In this document: piece by piece, positions 8,643-16,268 of the stretch
Position numbering within the stretch: the stretch's first letter is position 1
Layout: each line of letters starts with the position of its first letter
From: Candidatus Omnitrophota bacterium
GTDB taxonomy: Bacteria > Omnitrophota > Gorgyraeia > JAHIPI01
Direction: 5' to 3'
Assembly: GCA_018894435.1 (NCBI GenBank)
Contig: JAHIPI010000020.1
Span: 1 to 35,936 of the forward strand
Length of the DNA: 35,936 nt
Notes under the pieces: model-generated
Databases searched by the model: none
The model's input: only the letters and a program-made list of their open reading frames with translations
Told to the model about the DNA's origin: nothing
Position numbers and translations under genes: made by a program

Positions 8643-8960
8643 CGCGGGGTGGAGCAGCCTGGTAGCTCGTCGGGCTCAGTAACAATGGGCTATTCAGCCG
8701 GAAACGGCTGAACGAATCCTGTCAAATTCGGTGGAGCCTGAAATGGTAATACCGAGCCAAGCCTCTATCGCTTTGCTTCACAAGGCAAAGCAATAAAGGA
8801 AGGTGTAGAGACTAGACGGCAGGTGCCCTAACTTCGGTTAAAAACGGAGAAGGGCAAAGGTATAGTCCAGACTACAAACTCCAAAGGTTCGGAGGCAGCG
8901 AAAGCTGTAGTAGTATGCATAACCCGAAGGTCGGACGTTCGAATCGTCCCCCCGCTACCA
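8643..8960 (+). tRNA. Initiator tRNA-fMet (CAT), interrupted by a group I intron
   Basis: Exons 8643-8676 (34 nt) and 8918-8960 (43 nt) join to a 77-nt tRNA with encoded CCA. Initiator marks: three G-C pairs in the anticodon stem (TCGGG/CCCGA), D-loop AGCCTGGTA, and no Watson-Crick pair at 1-72. Here the mismatch is C1 with T72 (8956), whereas E. coli has C1 with A72. Anticodon loop is CTCATAA; the intron lies between T33 and C34, so the anticodon is entirely in the 3' exon. T-arm GGACG-TTCGAAT-CGTCC. No clear own promoter is seen; it may be read from the eno unit. If no intact copy exists elsewhere, all translation initiation depends on splicing. Confidence 0.95.
8677..8917 (+). ncRNA. Group I intron (subgroup IC3-like) in tRNA-fMet
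   Basis: 241 nt. The 5' exon ends in T (8676) and the intron ends in G (8917), as group I chemistry requires. GGCT at 8688-8691 can act as internal guide against exon GGCT. P2 is an 8-bp stem with GAAA loop (8693-8712). CCGAGCCAAGCC (8752-8763), GGAAGGTGTAGAGACTAGAC (near 8799-8818), the P8-type hairpin around 8824-8855 and GGCAGCGAAAGCTGTAG near the end (P9 with GAAA loop) match in order and sequence the core of the cyanobacterial tRNA-Leu intron (AGCCAAGCC, GGAAGGTGCAGAGACT, GGCAGTAGCGAAAGCTGC). No homing endonuclease is encoded inside. Confidence 0.95.
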
Positions 8961-9070
8961 TTCTACTTCGCCCGAATGTTTTCACGTTCGGGCTTCGTAG
9001 GAATTGCAGCGAAGTAGAATGTTGTTCCTTCGAAGCTCAAACACGAAAGTATTTGAGCGAAGAAGAACCA
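8961..9070 (+). repeat. tRNA-linked structured repeat, copy B
   Basis: Begins at the CCA end of tRNA-fMet and ends with GCGAAGAAGAACCA, like copy A (2762-2868). Contains the perfect 13-bp inverted pair CATTCTACTTCGC (8959-8971) and GCGAAGTAGAATG (9008-9020), and a second stem GTTCCTTCGAAGCTCAAA with TTTGAGCGAAGAAGAAC. The repeat is non-coding. Confidence 0.75.
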
Positions 9071-9074
9071 TAAT

Positions 9075-9108
9075 GAAAATAGGGACAGCGGCAGCTGTCC
9101 CTATTTTC
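9075..9108. terminator. 15-bp perfect hairpin, terminator-like / REP-like
   Basis: GAAAATAGGGACAGC (9075-9089), loop GGCA, GCTGTCCCTATTTTC (9094-9108): a perfect 15-bp stem with A- and T-tracts at its base, so it can act as an intrinsic terminator in both directions between the tRNA-fMet region and purB. The GGGACA core also recurs in the hairpin at 10566-10594, so it may belong to a repeat family. Confidence 0.7.
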
Positions 9109-9113
9109 TTTCG

Positions 9114-9144
9114 TTGACTTACATAAAATAATATGATATATAAT
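9114..9144 (+). promoter_or_regulatory. Promoter of purB
   Basis: TTGACT (9114-9119) followed by TATATAAT (9137-9144); spacing is 17 bp to TATATA or 19 bp to TATAAT. It lies directly after the terminator-like hairpin and 28 bp before the purB start, which has AAGGAG at 9161-9166. Confidence 0.65.
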
Positions 9145-9171
9145 TAGATGCTATAAACAAAAGGAGCTGTA

Positions 9172-10464
9172 ATGATACAACGCTATTCCCTGCCCAAAAT
9201 GCGCGGGATCTGGAGCGAAGAGAACCGTATCCGCAAAATGGCCGAAATAGAGCTTATCGCGTGCGAAGCGATGGCAAAATACGGCATCATACCCAAGAAG
9301 GCTTATTCCAACATAAAAGATAACCTGAAATTTGACGTAGAGAGAATCAAAGAGATAGAAAAAGAGACAAACCACGATGTCGTCGCCTTCATAATAAATC
9401 TCTCGGAAAATATAGGCGAAGACGCAAAATACCTCCACAAAGGCCTTACCTCAAGCGATGTCCTTGACACATCGCTTTCGGTCATGATGGTTGAGGCGGC
9501 CGACATAATCATAGACGACCTGAATAAGCTTTGCGGGATGTTCAAAAGAAAGGCCCGCAAATATAAACACACGCCGATGATGGGCCGCTCTCACGGCGTG
9601 CACGCCGAGCCGATCACCTTCGGGCTTAAGATGGCGCTTTTCTACGATGAGACCAAAAGAAGCATAGACAGGATAAAGCGCGCAAAAGAGATCGTAAGGG
9701 TGGGCAAGATCTCCGGCGCCGTAGGTACCTATGCAAACGTGGATCCCCGCGTAGAAGAATTTGTATGTAAAAAACTGGGCCTTAAGGCCGCAAATGTTTC
9801 TACGCAGATCCTTCAGCGTGACAGGCACGCGGAATATCTTGCGGAAATTGCCGTCATAGGTTCATCATTAGACAAATTTGCCGTGGAGTTCAGAGCGCTT
9901 CAAAGGACAGAGGTCGGTGAAGTGGAAGAATTTTTCCTGTCAACACAGAAGGGTTCCTCCGCGATGCCTCATAAGAAAAATCCCATTATGTGCGAAAGGA
10001 TATCGGGCCTCGCGAGGATACTCAGGGCAAATTCCATTGCGGGGCTTGAAAATGTGGCGCTGTGGCATGAAAGAGATATATCCCACTCTTCCGTAGAACG
10101 CATAATACTCCCTGATTCTACGATACTTTTGGACTACATGCTCAATAAGTTTATAGATATAGTGCAGAACCTCGTCGTCCATCCCCTTAAGATGATGGAG
10201 AATATAGAGATCTCAAAAGGGATCATATTTTCGCAGAGAGTCCTTCTTGAGCTGATAGAGAAAGGACTCACGCGCCTCGAAGCGTACGATATGATACAGA
10301 AAAGCGCAATGGAAGCGCGGGAGACGGGTGAACATTTTAGAGACGTGCTTCTCCGCGACGAAAAAATTAAGGAATATTTAAACGAATACGAAATAGAAAA
10401 ATGTTTCGATCTGAAATATCACTTAAAGCACGTTGACAGGATCTTTACTAAAGTCGGCATATAA
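9172..10464 (+). CDS. purB: Adenylosuccinate lyase
   Basis: 430 residues, the usual length of the shorter bacterial form. Splits SAICAR to AICAR (purine step eight) and adenylosuccinate to AMP. The fumarase/aspartase superfamily signature SSAMPHKKNP lies near residue 265, with TSSDVLDT and MMGRSHGVHAEPITFG as the other active-site blocks; His in RSHGVHAE and Ser in the signature loop are kept, so it should be active. ATG at 9172 has AAGGAG at ideal distance and a promoter at 9114-9144. It opens a long same-strand run of purine and one-carbon genes. The 142-bp gap to purM is filled by two palindromic repeats. Confidence 0.97.
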   Translation: MIQRYSLPKMRGIWSEENRIRKMAEIELIACEAMAKYGIIPKKAYSNIKDNLKFDVERIKEIEKETNHDVVAFIINLSENIGEDAKYLHKGLTSSDVLDTSLSVMMVEAADIIIDDLNKLCGMFKRKARKYKHTPMMGRSHGVHAEPITFGLKMALFYDETKRSIDRIKRAKEIVRVGKISGAVGTYANVDPRVEEFVCKKLGLKAANVSTQILQRDRHAEYLAEIAVIGSSLDKFAVEFRALQRTEVGEVEEFFLSTQKGSSAMPHKKNPIMCERISGLARILRANSIAGLENVALWHERDISHSSVERIILPDSTILLDYMLNKFIDIVQNLVVHPLKMMENIEISKGIIFSQRVLLELIEKGLTRLEAYDMIQKSAMEARETGEHFRDVLLRDEKIKEYLNEYEIEKCFDLKYHLKHVDRIFTKVGI

Positions 10465-10486
10465 AGCGATTGCGATGGCCAATCCC

Positions 10487-10531
10487 TCGACGTTGCTCGG
10501 GATGGTTCGGGGGAATGGTGAGCGAAGTCGA
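10487..10531. repeat. Imperfect inverted repeat in the purB-purM gap
   Basis: Arms TCGACGTTGCTC (10487-10498) and GAGCGAAGTCGA (10520-10531) pair at 10 of 12 positions. The right arm with its flank, GAGCGAAGTCGAACCA, differs at two of 16 positions from GAGCGAAGAAGAACCA in the tRNA-linked copy B, so it looks like a relative of that repeat. Confidence 0.65.
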
Positions 10532-10565
10532 ACCACGAGATTAAAGACGGCGGTAAAGACGGGAG

Positions 10566-10594
10566 GGGGACATTTTCCTTCGGAAAGTGTCCCC
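10566..10594. repeat. GGGGACA hairpin upstream of purM
   Basis: GGGGACA-T-TTTCC, loop TTC, GGAAA-G-TGTCCCC: a 13-bp stem with one T-G wobble pair, ending 12 bp before the purM ATG. No T-run follows, so termination is unlikely. It resembles REP-type units and shares the GGGACA core with 9075-9108. Confidence 0.7.
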
Positions 10595-10606
10595 GGCAAA
10601 GGATAA

Positions 10607-11611
10607 ATGGCAAAGGGCCTTACTTATAAATCCGCGGGAGTAAATATAGACCGGGCAAACGCGCTTGTAGCGGATTATAGAAAATTTGCGTCATTTACTA
10701 AGACTAAAGGGGCGCTAGGTAATGTCGGTGGTTTCGGCGGGTTCTTCAGGCCGGATCTCAGACATTTAAAAGACCCCATACTCGTCTCATCCACCGACGG
10801 TGTCGGAACCAAATTAAAAATAGCGTTTATGGCGGATAAGCACGATACGGTAGGCATAGACCTTGTGGCGATGAGCGTGAATGATATATTATGTTCCGGC
10901 GCCGAAGGCATGTTCTTTTTGGACTATGTAGCTACGGGTAAAGTCCGGCCCGAGGTCCTTAAGGATGTCGTCAAAGGCATTGCCGCAGGCTGCCGCGACG
11001 CCGGCTATGCGCTGATAGGCGGCGAGACCGCAGAGATGCCCGGCATATACCAAGAAGGCGAATACGACCTTGCCGGTTTTGGCGTCGGCATAATCGATAG
11101 AAATGAGGTCATAGACGGAAGGCATATTAAGTTGGGCGATGTCGTTCTGGGACTTCAATCGAGCGGGCTTCATTCAAACGGATATTCTCTCGTGCGAAAG
11201 GTCTTTTCCCGAAAAGAGATGAAATCACTTGCCGCGGAACTTTTGAAACCGACGCGGATCTACTGCAGAGGCGTCCTTTGTGTAAAGAAGGCATTAAAAA
11301 TAAAAGGTATTGCGAATATAACCGGCGGCGCTTTTTATGACAAGATACCCAGAATAATACCAAAGGCTATGGCAATAGAGATATATAAGAATTCATGGCG
11401 TATCCCGCCGATCTTCTCTCTGGTACAAAAGAAAGGCCGTGTCGAAGATAAAGAGATGTACAGAACTTTCAATATGGGCGTGGGCATGGTACTTGTGCTG
11501 GGGAAAAACGATGCGGACAAGGCGAAAAATATATTGCTGGGCTTTGGAATAAAATCGTACGTCATAGGAAGCGTTATAAAAGGCAAAAAAGAAGTCGTAA
11601 TAAGGAAATAA
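10607..11611 (+). CDS. purM: Phosphoribosylformylglycinamidine cyclo-ligase (AIR synthetase)
   Basis: 334 residues, slightly short of the common ~345. ATP-dependent ring closure of FGAM to AIR, purine step five. Visible blocks: TYKSAGVNID at the start, VSSTDGVGTKLKIAF, VAMSVNDILCSGAEGMFFLDY, GGETAEMPG and LQSSGLHSNGYSLVRKV, then ITGGAFYDKIPRIIP. The family's usual GGG in ITGGG is GGA here. Its end reaches past the NMGVGM block. AAAGG before ATG is a modest ribosome site. Only 2 bp separate it from purD, so they form one unit. Confidence 0.96.
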   Translation: MAKGLTYKSAGVNIDRANALVADYRKFASFTKTKGALGNVGGFGGFFRPDLRHLKDPILVSSTDGVGTKLKIAFMADKHDTVGIDLVAMSVNDILCSGAEGMFFLDYVATGKVRPEVLKDVVKGIAAGCRDAGYALIGGETAEMPGIYQEGEYDLAGFGVGIIDRNEVIDGRHIKLGDVVLGLQSSGLHSNGYSLVRKVFSRKEMKSLAAELLKPTRIYCRGVLCVKKALKIKGIANITGGAFYDKIPRIIPKAMAIEIYKNSWRIPPIFSLVQKKGRVEDKEMYRTFNMGVGMVLVLGKNDADKAKNILLGFGIKSYVIGSVIKGKKEVVIRK

Positions 11612-11613
11612 AT

Positions 11614-12903
11614 ATGCGCGTTTTGGTGATAGGGTCCGGGGGCAGAGAACACGCGCTTTGCTGGAAGATAGCGCAATCCGAAAAAGTAGACAAGGTCTAC
11701 TCCGCTCCGGGAAACGGCGGCATAAGCAAAATAGCCGAAATAGCGGATATAAAGGCCGATGATATAAACGGCCTTTTAAAATTTGCAAAGGCCGAAAAGA
11801 TAGGCCTTACGGTAATCGGCCCGGAAGCGCCCCTCGTGGCGGGCATAGTGGATATATTTGAGAAAGAGGGCCTTAAAATATTCGGCCCATCCGGGAAAGT
11901 CGCCGCGCTTGAAGGAAGCAAAGTATTTGCCAAAGAGGCGATGAAGCGTTTCGGCGTACCGACGGCGGATTTCGAGGTCTTTCTTGATTATGAGAAGGCA
12001 AAGGCCTATATCGAAGGTAGGAAACTACCCATTGTCATAAAAGCCGACGGACTCGCGCAGGGAAAAGGTGTTACCGTGGCGCACGCAAGAGAAGAAGCCC
12101 TTAGCGCGTTAAAGAGCGCTATGGTTGAAAAGGTGTTCGGCAAAGCGGGCGAGCGTGTCGTAATAGAAGAATGCCTTGTAGGCGAAGAAGCATCCATTAT
12201 AGTGGTCTCGGACGGAAAAAACATCGTTTCCATGGCCACAAGCCAGGATCACAAAAGGATAAATGACGGAGATAAAGGCCCCAACACCGGTGGCATGGGC
12301 GCGTATTCTCCCACCCCTTTGGTTGCGGCTGAAATTGAAAAAAGAATAATGGACGAAGTCATACATCCGATGATAGTAGGTCTCGCAAAAGACAATATGC
12401 CGTATAAAGGCGTGCTTTATGCCGGAATAATGCTTACAAAAAACGGGCCGAAGACCTTAGAGTTTAATGTGCGGTTCGGCGATCCGGAGACGCAGGCGAT
12501 ATTGCCGCGCCTTAGGAGCGATCTGGTAGAATTGATGGAACGCTCCATATCCGGCGATTTAAAAGGATACAAGGCCGTATGGTACGAGAAAAGCGCTGTA
12601 TGCGTGGTTCTTACCTCGGGCGGATATCCCGCGAGTTATGAAAAGGGAAAAGAGATACACGGCCTCGAGAACGCGGAGAAATTGAAGGACGTGGTCGTAT
12701 TTCATGCCGGGACAAAAAAATCATCCGGTACGTATGTAACAGACGGCGGCAGGGTCTTGGGTGTGACAGGGCTGGCCGATGATATAGAACTGGCTATCCA
12801 CGCAGCGTATAATGGCGTATCAAAAATAAAATTCGACAAGATGCATTTCAGGCGCGACATAGGTAAGAAGGCGTTGTGCGGGGTCAGACCCTCGTTATGT
12901 TAA
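11614..12903 (+). CDS. purD: Phosphoribosylamine-glycine ligase (GAR synthetase); 3' end supplied by a repeat
   Basis: 429 residues. Joins glycine and phosphoribosylamine with ATP, purine step two. GSGGREHAL, GPEAPLVAGI, FGPSGKVAALEGSK, the ATP-grasp motif IKADGLAQGKGV, and EFNVRFGDPETQ are intact. The family normally ends near FRRDIG(x)3AL; here that is followed by CGVRPSLC, eight residues and a stop (12901-12903) that come from the palindromic element beginning at 12880. The core is unaffected, so activity is expected. Glycine could come from GlyA encoded downstream. Coupled to purM (2-bp gap); the hairpin after it may weaken transcription into purE. Confidence 0.96.
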   Translation: MRVLVIGSGGREHALCWKIAQSEKVDKVYSAPGNGGISKIAEIADIKADDINGLLKFAKAEKIGLTVIGPEAPLVAGIVDIFEKEGLKIFGPSGKVAALEGSKVFAKEAMKRFGVPTADFEVFLDYEKAKAYIEGRKLPIVIKADGLAQGKGVTVAHAREEALSALKSAMVEKVFGKAGERVVIEECLVGEEASIIVVSDGKNIVSMATSQDHKRINDGDKGPNTGGMGAYSPTPLVAAEIEKRIMDEVIHPMIVGLAKDNMPYKGVLYAGIMLTKNGPKTLEFNVRFGDPETQAILPRLRSDLVELMERSISGDLKGYKAVWYEKSAVCVVLTSGGYPASYEKGKEIHGLENAEKLKDVVVFHAGTKKSSGTYVTDGGRVLGVTGLADDIELAIHAAYNGVSKIKFDKMHFRRDIGKKALCGVRPSLC

Positions 12904-12935
12904 CTACGTAGTTTACATAATCAGGGTCTGACCCC
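12880..12935. repeat. 56-bp near-perfect palindrome of the GGGGTCAGACCC family
   Basis: Starts GGGGTCAGACCC and ends GGGTCTGACCCC; centre CTACGTAG at 12904-12911. The two arms differ at three pairs. Its right half (12906-12935) is the exact reverse complement of 676-705. The left arm is read as the last eight codons and stop of purD. Placement, terminal GGGG/CCCC and palindromy fit a REP/RAYT-type non-autonomous element; no transposase is present in the window. Confidence 0.85.
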
Positions 12936-12950
12936 AGAACCGAGGGTAAC

Positions 12951-13451
12951 ATGAAAAAAATAGACGTTTCTATAGTAATGGGCAGTACATCAGATCTCAC
13001 AACTATGAATTATGCGGCGGATCTGTTAAAGCAATTCGGGGTGGCGTTTGAGGTAAGAGCCCTTTCCGCGCACCGCTCGCCCGACGATACCACAAGATTC
13101 GCGAAGCACGCCCAGAGGCGCGGAATAAAGGTGATAATCGCCGGAGCCGGCGGCGCTGCGCATCTTGCGGGCGTAATAGCGGCGAATACTACCTTGCCGG
13201 TTATAGGAGTGCCCATACGAACGCAGGATCTAAAGGGCATCGACTCGCTTTTGTCCATAGTGCAGATGCCGGGCGGCATTCCGGTAGGCACCATGGCCAT
13301 CGGCGAAGCAGGCGCAAAAAACGCGGCGATATTTGCCGCGGAGATCCTTGCCATAAAAGATTCTTTTTTAAAAAAGAAGCTCTCGGCATTCAAAAAGAAG
13401 ATGTGTGCTTCTGTGCGAATAAAAGATAAGGGCCTTGCCAAAAAGATCTGA
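12951..13451 (+). CDS. purE: N5-carboxyaminoimidazole ribonucleotide mutase
   Basis: 166 residues. Class I PurE moves the carboxyl of N5-CAIR to C4 of the ring (purine step six). MGSTSDLTTM binds the phosphate; His41 in LSAHRSP is the catalytic histidine; IAGAGGAAHLAG and QMPGGIPVGTMAIG complete the active site. A purK partner is not present in the window, so it must lie elsewhere. GAGGG about 6 bases before the ATG is a fair ribosome site, standing right behind the palindrome at 12880-12935. The C-terminal 20 residues are Lys-rich and not conserved in the family. Confidence 0.96.
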   Translation: MKKIDVSIVMGSTSDLTTMNYAADLLKQFGVAFEVRALSAHRSPDDTTRFAKHAQRRGIKVIIAGAGGAAHLAGVIAANTTLPVIGVPIRTQDLKGIDSLLSIVQMPGGIPVGTMAIGEAGAKNAAIFAAEILAIKDSFLKKKLSAFKKKMCASVRIKDKGLAKKI

Positions 13452-13455
13452 GAAT

Positions 13456-14061
13456 ATGGTAAAGACAGAGGTTCTTAAAGTCGATGCCGGAACGTCCGGA
13501 AAAGAAGCTATAAAAAAAGCTGCCGCCGTAATAAAAGAAGGCGGGTTGGTGGCTTTTCCGACAGAGACGGTATACGGGTTGGGCGCCGATTATCTTAACG
13601 AAAACGCTTTAAAGAGGCTTTACGAAGTAAAAGTGAGGCCGCCTAACAAGCCATTTACCGTACATATATCCGATTTAGGGATCCTTGATAAACTGTCGTG
13701 CGAGATATCGGAAAAGGCTGGACGGCTTATAAAAAAATTCTGGCCTGGGCCTTTGACGCTTATTTTCAAGGCAAAAGACGGCGCCAAAGTCGGTGTGCGC
13801 ATGCCGTCCAATAAGGTCGCGTTGGATTTTATCGCCGCATGCGGTACCCCCATAGCGGCGCCCAGCGCCAATATCTCCGGCAAAAGGCCGCCAACTGATG
13901 CCGCCGAAGTCCTTTCAGGCCTTGACGGAAAGATAGAGCTTATACTGGACGGGGGAAAAACGGAAATAGGCGTAGAATCAACGGTCTTAGATGTTTCCGC
14001 GGAACCTTATAAGATATTGAGGGAAGGCGCGGTCAAAAAAGCTGAGATAGAAGGGGTTTAA
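13456..14061 (+). CDS. tsaC: L-threonylcarbamoyladenylate synthase (Sua5/YrdC family)
   Basis: 201 residues from ATG 13456, single YrdC domain without the extra Sua5 domain. Makes threonylcarbamoyl-AMP from Thr, bicarbonate and ATP for the universal t6A37 modification of ANN-decoding tRNAs. Motifs: GGLVAFPTETVYGLGAD, the K-x-R-x(3)-KP motif VKVRPPNKPF, GVRMPSNKVA, APSANISGKRPPTD, and STVLDVS. The frame extends upstream to a TTG at 13435 inside purE, but ATG 13456, just after the purE stop, fits the family start. First of the tsaC-phosphatase-rpiB-glyA block found also in Bacillus. Confidence 0.93.
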   Translation: MVKTEVLKVDAGTSGKEAIKKAAAVIKEGGLVAFPTETVYGLGADYLNENALKRLYEVKVRPPNKPFTVHISDLGILDKLSCEISEKAGRLIKKFWPGPLTLIFKAKDGAKVGVRMPSNKVALDFIAACGTPIAAPSANISGKRPPTDAAEVLSGLDGKIELILDGGKTEIGVESTVLDVSAEPYKILREGAVKKAEIEGV

Positions 14062-14064
14062 AGA

Positions 14065-14526
14065 TTGAAGATCCTCTTTGTATGTACGGGGAACAGCTGC
14101 CGAAGCGCTATGGCAGAGGCATATCTTAAAAAAAGGCTTAAGGATGCAGGAAAAGAAGGCATAACAATTTCCTCGGCGGGTATTGCGCCGCATCCGGGCA
14201 TGAGCGCCACCGACGAGGCGCGAGAAGTCGTGAAGAAAGAAGGCGCCGATCTATTAGAGCACAGGGCGCGCCGTCTTACCGAGCTGGAGACACGCGAAGC
14301 CGATCTTATATTTGTAATGGAGGATTTGCAAAGAATCTATATATTAAAGAAAGACCCGTCGGCCGCAAAGAAGATATATCTTTTAAAAGATTTTCAAAAA
14401 ATCGGCGATTTTAAATTATCGCGCGATCCCAATATACCGGACCCAATAGGAAAAGACATGGATTTTTACAAAAAGACATTCGACGTTATAAAAGAATCGG
14501 TGGAAAGGATATTGAATGAAATCTAG
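14065..14526 (+). CDS. Low-molecular-weight protein phosphatase (YwlE/Wzb-like)
   Basis: 153 residues. P-loop CTGNSCRS (Cys7, Arg13) directly at the N-terminus and the late IPDPIG loop (Asp126, general acid) define the LMW phosphatase/arsenate reductase fold. Synteny with rpiB and glyA matches ywlE of Bacillus, a protein-arginine phosphatase; there a Thr in the P-loop (CTGNTC) favours phospho-Arg. Ser stands at that place here, so the substrate (pTyr, pArg or arsenate) is open. Start is TTG at 14065, 3 bp after the tsaC stop, preceded by GAAGGGG; no ATG would keep the P-loop. The rpiB start overlaps its end by 11 bp. Confidence 0.88.
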   Translation: MKILFVCTGNSCRSAMAEAYLKKRLKDAGKEGITISSAGIAPHPGMSATDEAREVVKKEGADLLEHRARRLTELETREADLIFVMEDLQRIYILKKDPSAAKKIYLLKDFQKIGDFKLSRDPNIPDPIGKDMDFYKKTFDVIKESVERILNEI

Positions 14527-15004
14527 AAAAGAGATGCCCTATAAAATGGCAATAGCCGTCGGCTCTGATCACGGCGGGTTTGGGCTCAAAAAAGACATAA
14601 TAGATTTTCTGACAGCTTGGCACTACAAAGTCAAGGATTTCGGCACAAAAAACGAGGCAAGATGCGATTATCCCCCGGTGGCGTATAAAGTGGCCTCGGC
14701 AGTCATGGCGGGGGAATTTGAGAGGGGTATATTGATCTGCAAAAGCGGCATAGGGATGTGCATTGCGGCTAATAAAGTGAACGGGATACGAGCGGCGTTT
14801 CTTACAGATTCGGAGAATGCGCGTTTGAGCAGGGAGCATAACGATGCCAATATAGCGATATTCTCCGGAAAATCTATGACGATATCTAAGGCAAAAAAGA
14901 TCCTGGATGTGTGGCTTTCAGCGGATTTTGAAGGCGGCCGCCATTTTACCAGAGTAAAGCAGATAAAACAGATTGAACAAAAGATGCGAAGAAGGTGTAA
15001 ATAA
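14516..15004 (+). CDS. rpiB: Ribose-5-phosphate isomerase B
   Basis: 162 residues. Interconverts ribulose-5-P and ribose-5-P, feeding PRPP for purine and histidine synthesis. AVGSDHGGFGLK at the start and CKSGIGMCIAANK (catalytic Cys75) are the RpiB/LacA-B signatures; RAAFLTDSENARLSREHNDANI follows as usual. The second residue of the Cys motif is Lys instead of Gly. ATG 14516 has GGAAAGGA upstream and overlaps the phosphatase gene by 11 bp; starts at 14534 or 14546 would be nearer the usual family N-terminus. A Lys/Arg-rich tail (KQIEQKMRRRCK) extends beyond the fold. Confidence 0.92.
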   Translation: MKSRKEMPYKMAIAVGSDHGGFGLKKDIIDFLTAWHYKVKDFGTKNEARCDYPPVAYKVASAVMAGEFERGILICKSGIGMCIAANKVNGIRAAFLTDSENARLSREHNDANIAIFSGKSMTISKAKKILDVWLSADFEGGRHFTRVKQIKQIEQKMRRRCK

Positions 15005-15025
15005 GCATTACCGGAGGGCGCGCCG

Positions 15026-16267
15026 ATGTTCGAAGAACTTAAAAAAATAGACCCCGAAGTTTATGAAGCGGTAACTAACGAGACAAAACGCGAGAACGGC
15101 AATATTGAGCTTATAGCCAGCGAGAATTTCACGAGCGTAGCTGTCCTTGAGGCCCAGGGCTCGACCATGACCAATAAATATGCCGAAGGTTATCCGGATG
15201 CCCGCTGGTACGGCGGCTGCGAATACGTAGATGTCGTGGAAAAACTGGCGATAGACAGGGCAAAGAAACTTTTCGGCTCCGAGCACGTAAATGTGCAGCC
15301 GCATTCAGGCACTACCGCCAATATGGCCGTCTATTATTCTGTCTTGAAAGTGGGCGACACAATACTTGCGATGGATCTGGCCTGCGGCGGCCATCTTAGC
15401 CACGGCCACAAGCATAATTTTTCGGGCAAGTACTTTACCATAGTCCCATACGGCGTCGACAAAAAAACAGAAACGATCGATTATGACGAGATAAGGGAAA
15501 AGGCAAGAGCGCACAAGCCGAAATTGATTCTGGCCGGCGCATCGGCGTATCCGCGCACCTTGGATTTTAATAAGTTCAGGGAGATATGCGATGAAGTGGG
15601 CGCCTACCTCATGGTGGATATAGCGCATATAGCGGGCCTTGTGGCTACGGGCCTTCATCCTACGCCGGTACCCGTCTCCGAATTCGTGACCTCGACGACG
15701 CACAAGACACTGCGCGGCCCCAGGAGCGGTTTTGTAATGTGCAGAAAAGAATTTGCAAAAGGAATAGATATGGCGGTCTTTCCGGGATTGCAGGGCGGGC
15801 CGCTTATGCACGTTGTGGCGGCAAAAGCGGTTGCGTTCAAAGAAGCGCTCCTGCCGGAGTTTAAGAAATATCAGGAGCAGGTTATTAAGAACGCAAAAGC
15901 GCTTGCGGAGGCGCTCGAGGCCAAAACTTACAGGATAGTTTCAGGGGGTACAGATAACCACCTTATGCTGGTCGATCTTACAAATAAAGGTGTGAGCGGC
16001 AAAGATGCCACCGCCGCGCTGGATAAAGCCGCGATAACCGTAAACAAAAATCTCATTCCGTTTGATACGGCAAAACCCACGGTGACAAGCGGCATAAGAT
16101 TGGGCACGCCGGCTATGACGACACGCGGCATGAAGGAAAAAGAGATGAAGAATATAGCAGAACTCATAGACAAGGTTGTGGCCAATATATCCGACGGGAA
16201 AATAATAGAATCGGTGAAGAACGAAGTGAAAGAGATGCTAAAAGCATTTCCGCTTTATAAGGTGTAA
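15026..16267 (+). CDS. glyA: Serine hydroxymethyltransferase
   Basis: 413 residues, standard length. PLP enzyme converting serine and THF to glycine and 5,10-methylene-THF. [24 protein letters not shown] (family usually KRYYGG), [31 protein letters not shown] and the PLP-lysine motif [15 protein letters not shown] (Lys227) are in place. GGAGG at 15014-15018 precedes the ATG. Its products feed the neighbouring genes: glycine for PurD, and one-carbon units for PurN. The dCMP deaminase gene begins 1 bp after the stop. Confidence 0.97.
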   Translation: MFEELKKIDPEVYEAVTNETKRENGNIELIASENFTSVAVLEAQGSTMTNKYAEGYPDARWYGGCEYVDVVEKLAIDRAKKLFGSEHVNVQPHSGTTANMAVYYSVLKVGDTILAMDLACGGHLSHGHKHNFSGKYFTIVPYGVDKKTETIDYDEIREKARAHKPKLILAGASAYPRTLDFNKFREICDEVGAYLMVDIAHIAGLVATGLHPTPVPVSEFVTSTTHKTLRGPRSGFVMCRKEFAKGIDMAVFPGLQGGPLMHVVAAKAVAFKEALLPEFKKYQEQVIKNAKALAEALEAKTYRIVSGGTDNHLMLVDLTNKGVSGKDATAALDKAAITVNKNLIPFDTAKPTVTSGIRLGTPAMTTRGMKEKEMKNIAELIDKVVANISDGKIIESVKNEVKEMLKAFPLYKV

Positions 16268-16268
16268 G

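Noticed and set aside
8677-8920. Intron boundary placed after the A of CTCA (exon GGGCTCA / TAACCC)
   Set aside because: Sequence alone allows it, but then the 5' exon would end in A and the intron would not end in G; the T/G boundaries used here satisfy group I rules.
10465-10606. Possible purine riboswitch between purB and purM
   Set aside because: The structures present are two repeat-type hairpins; no three-way junction or purine aptamer core could be traced.
12880-12935. Intrinsic terminator between purD and purE
   Set aside because: The stem is not followed by a T-run and the right half is exactly duplicated elsewhere, so a mobile repeat explains it better.
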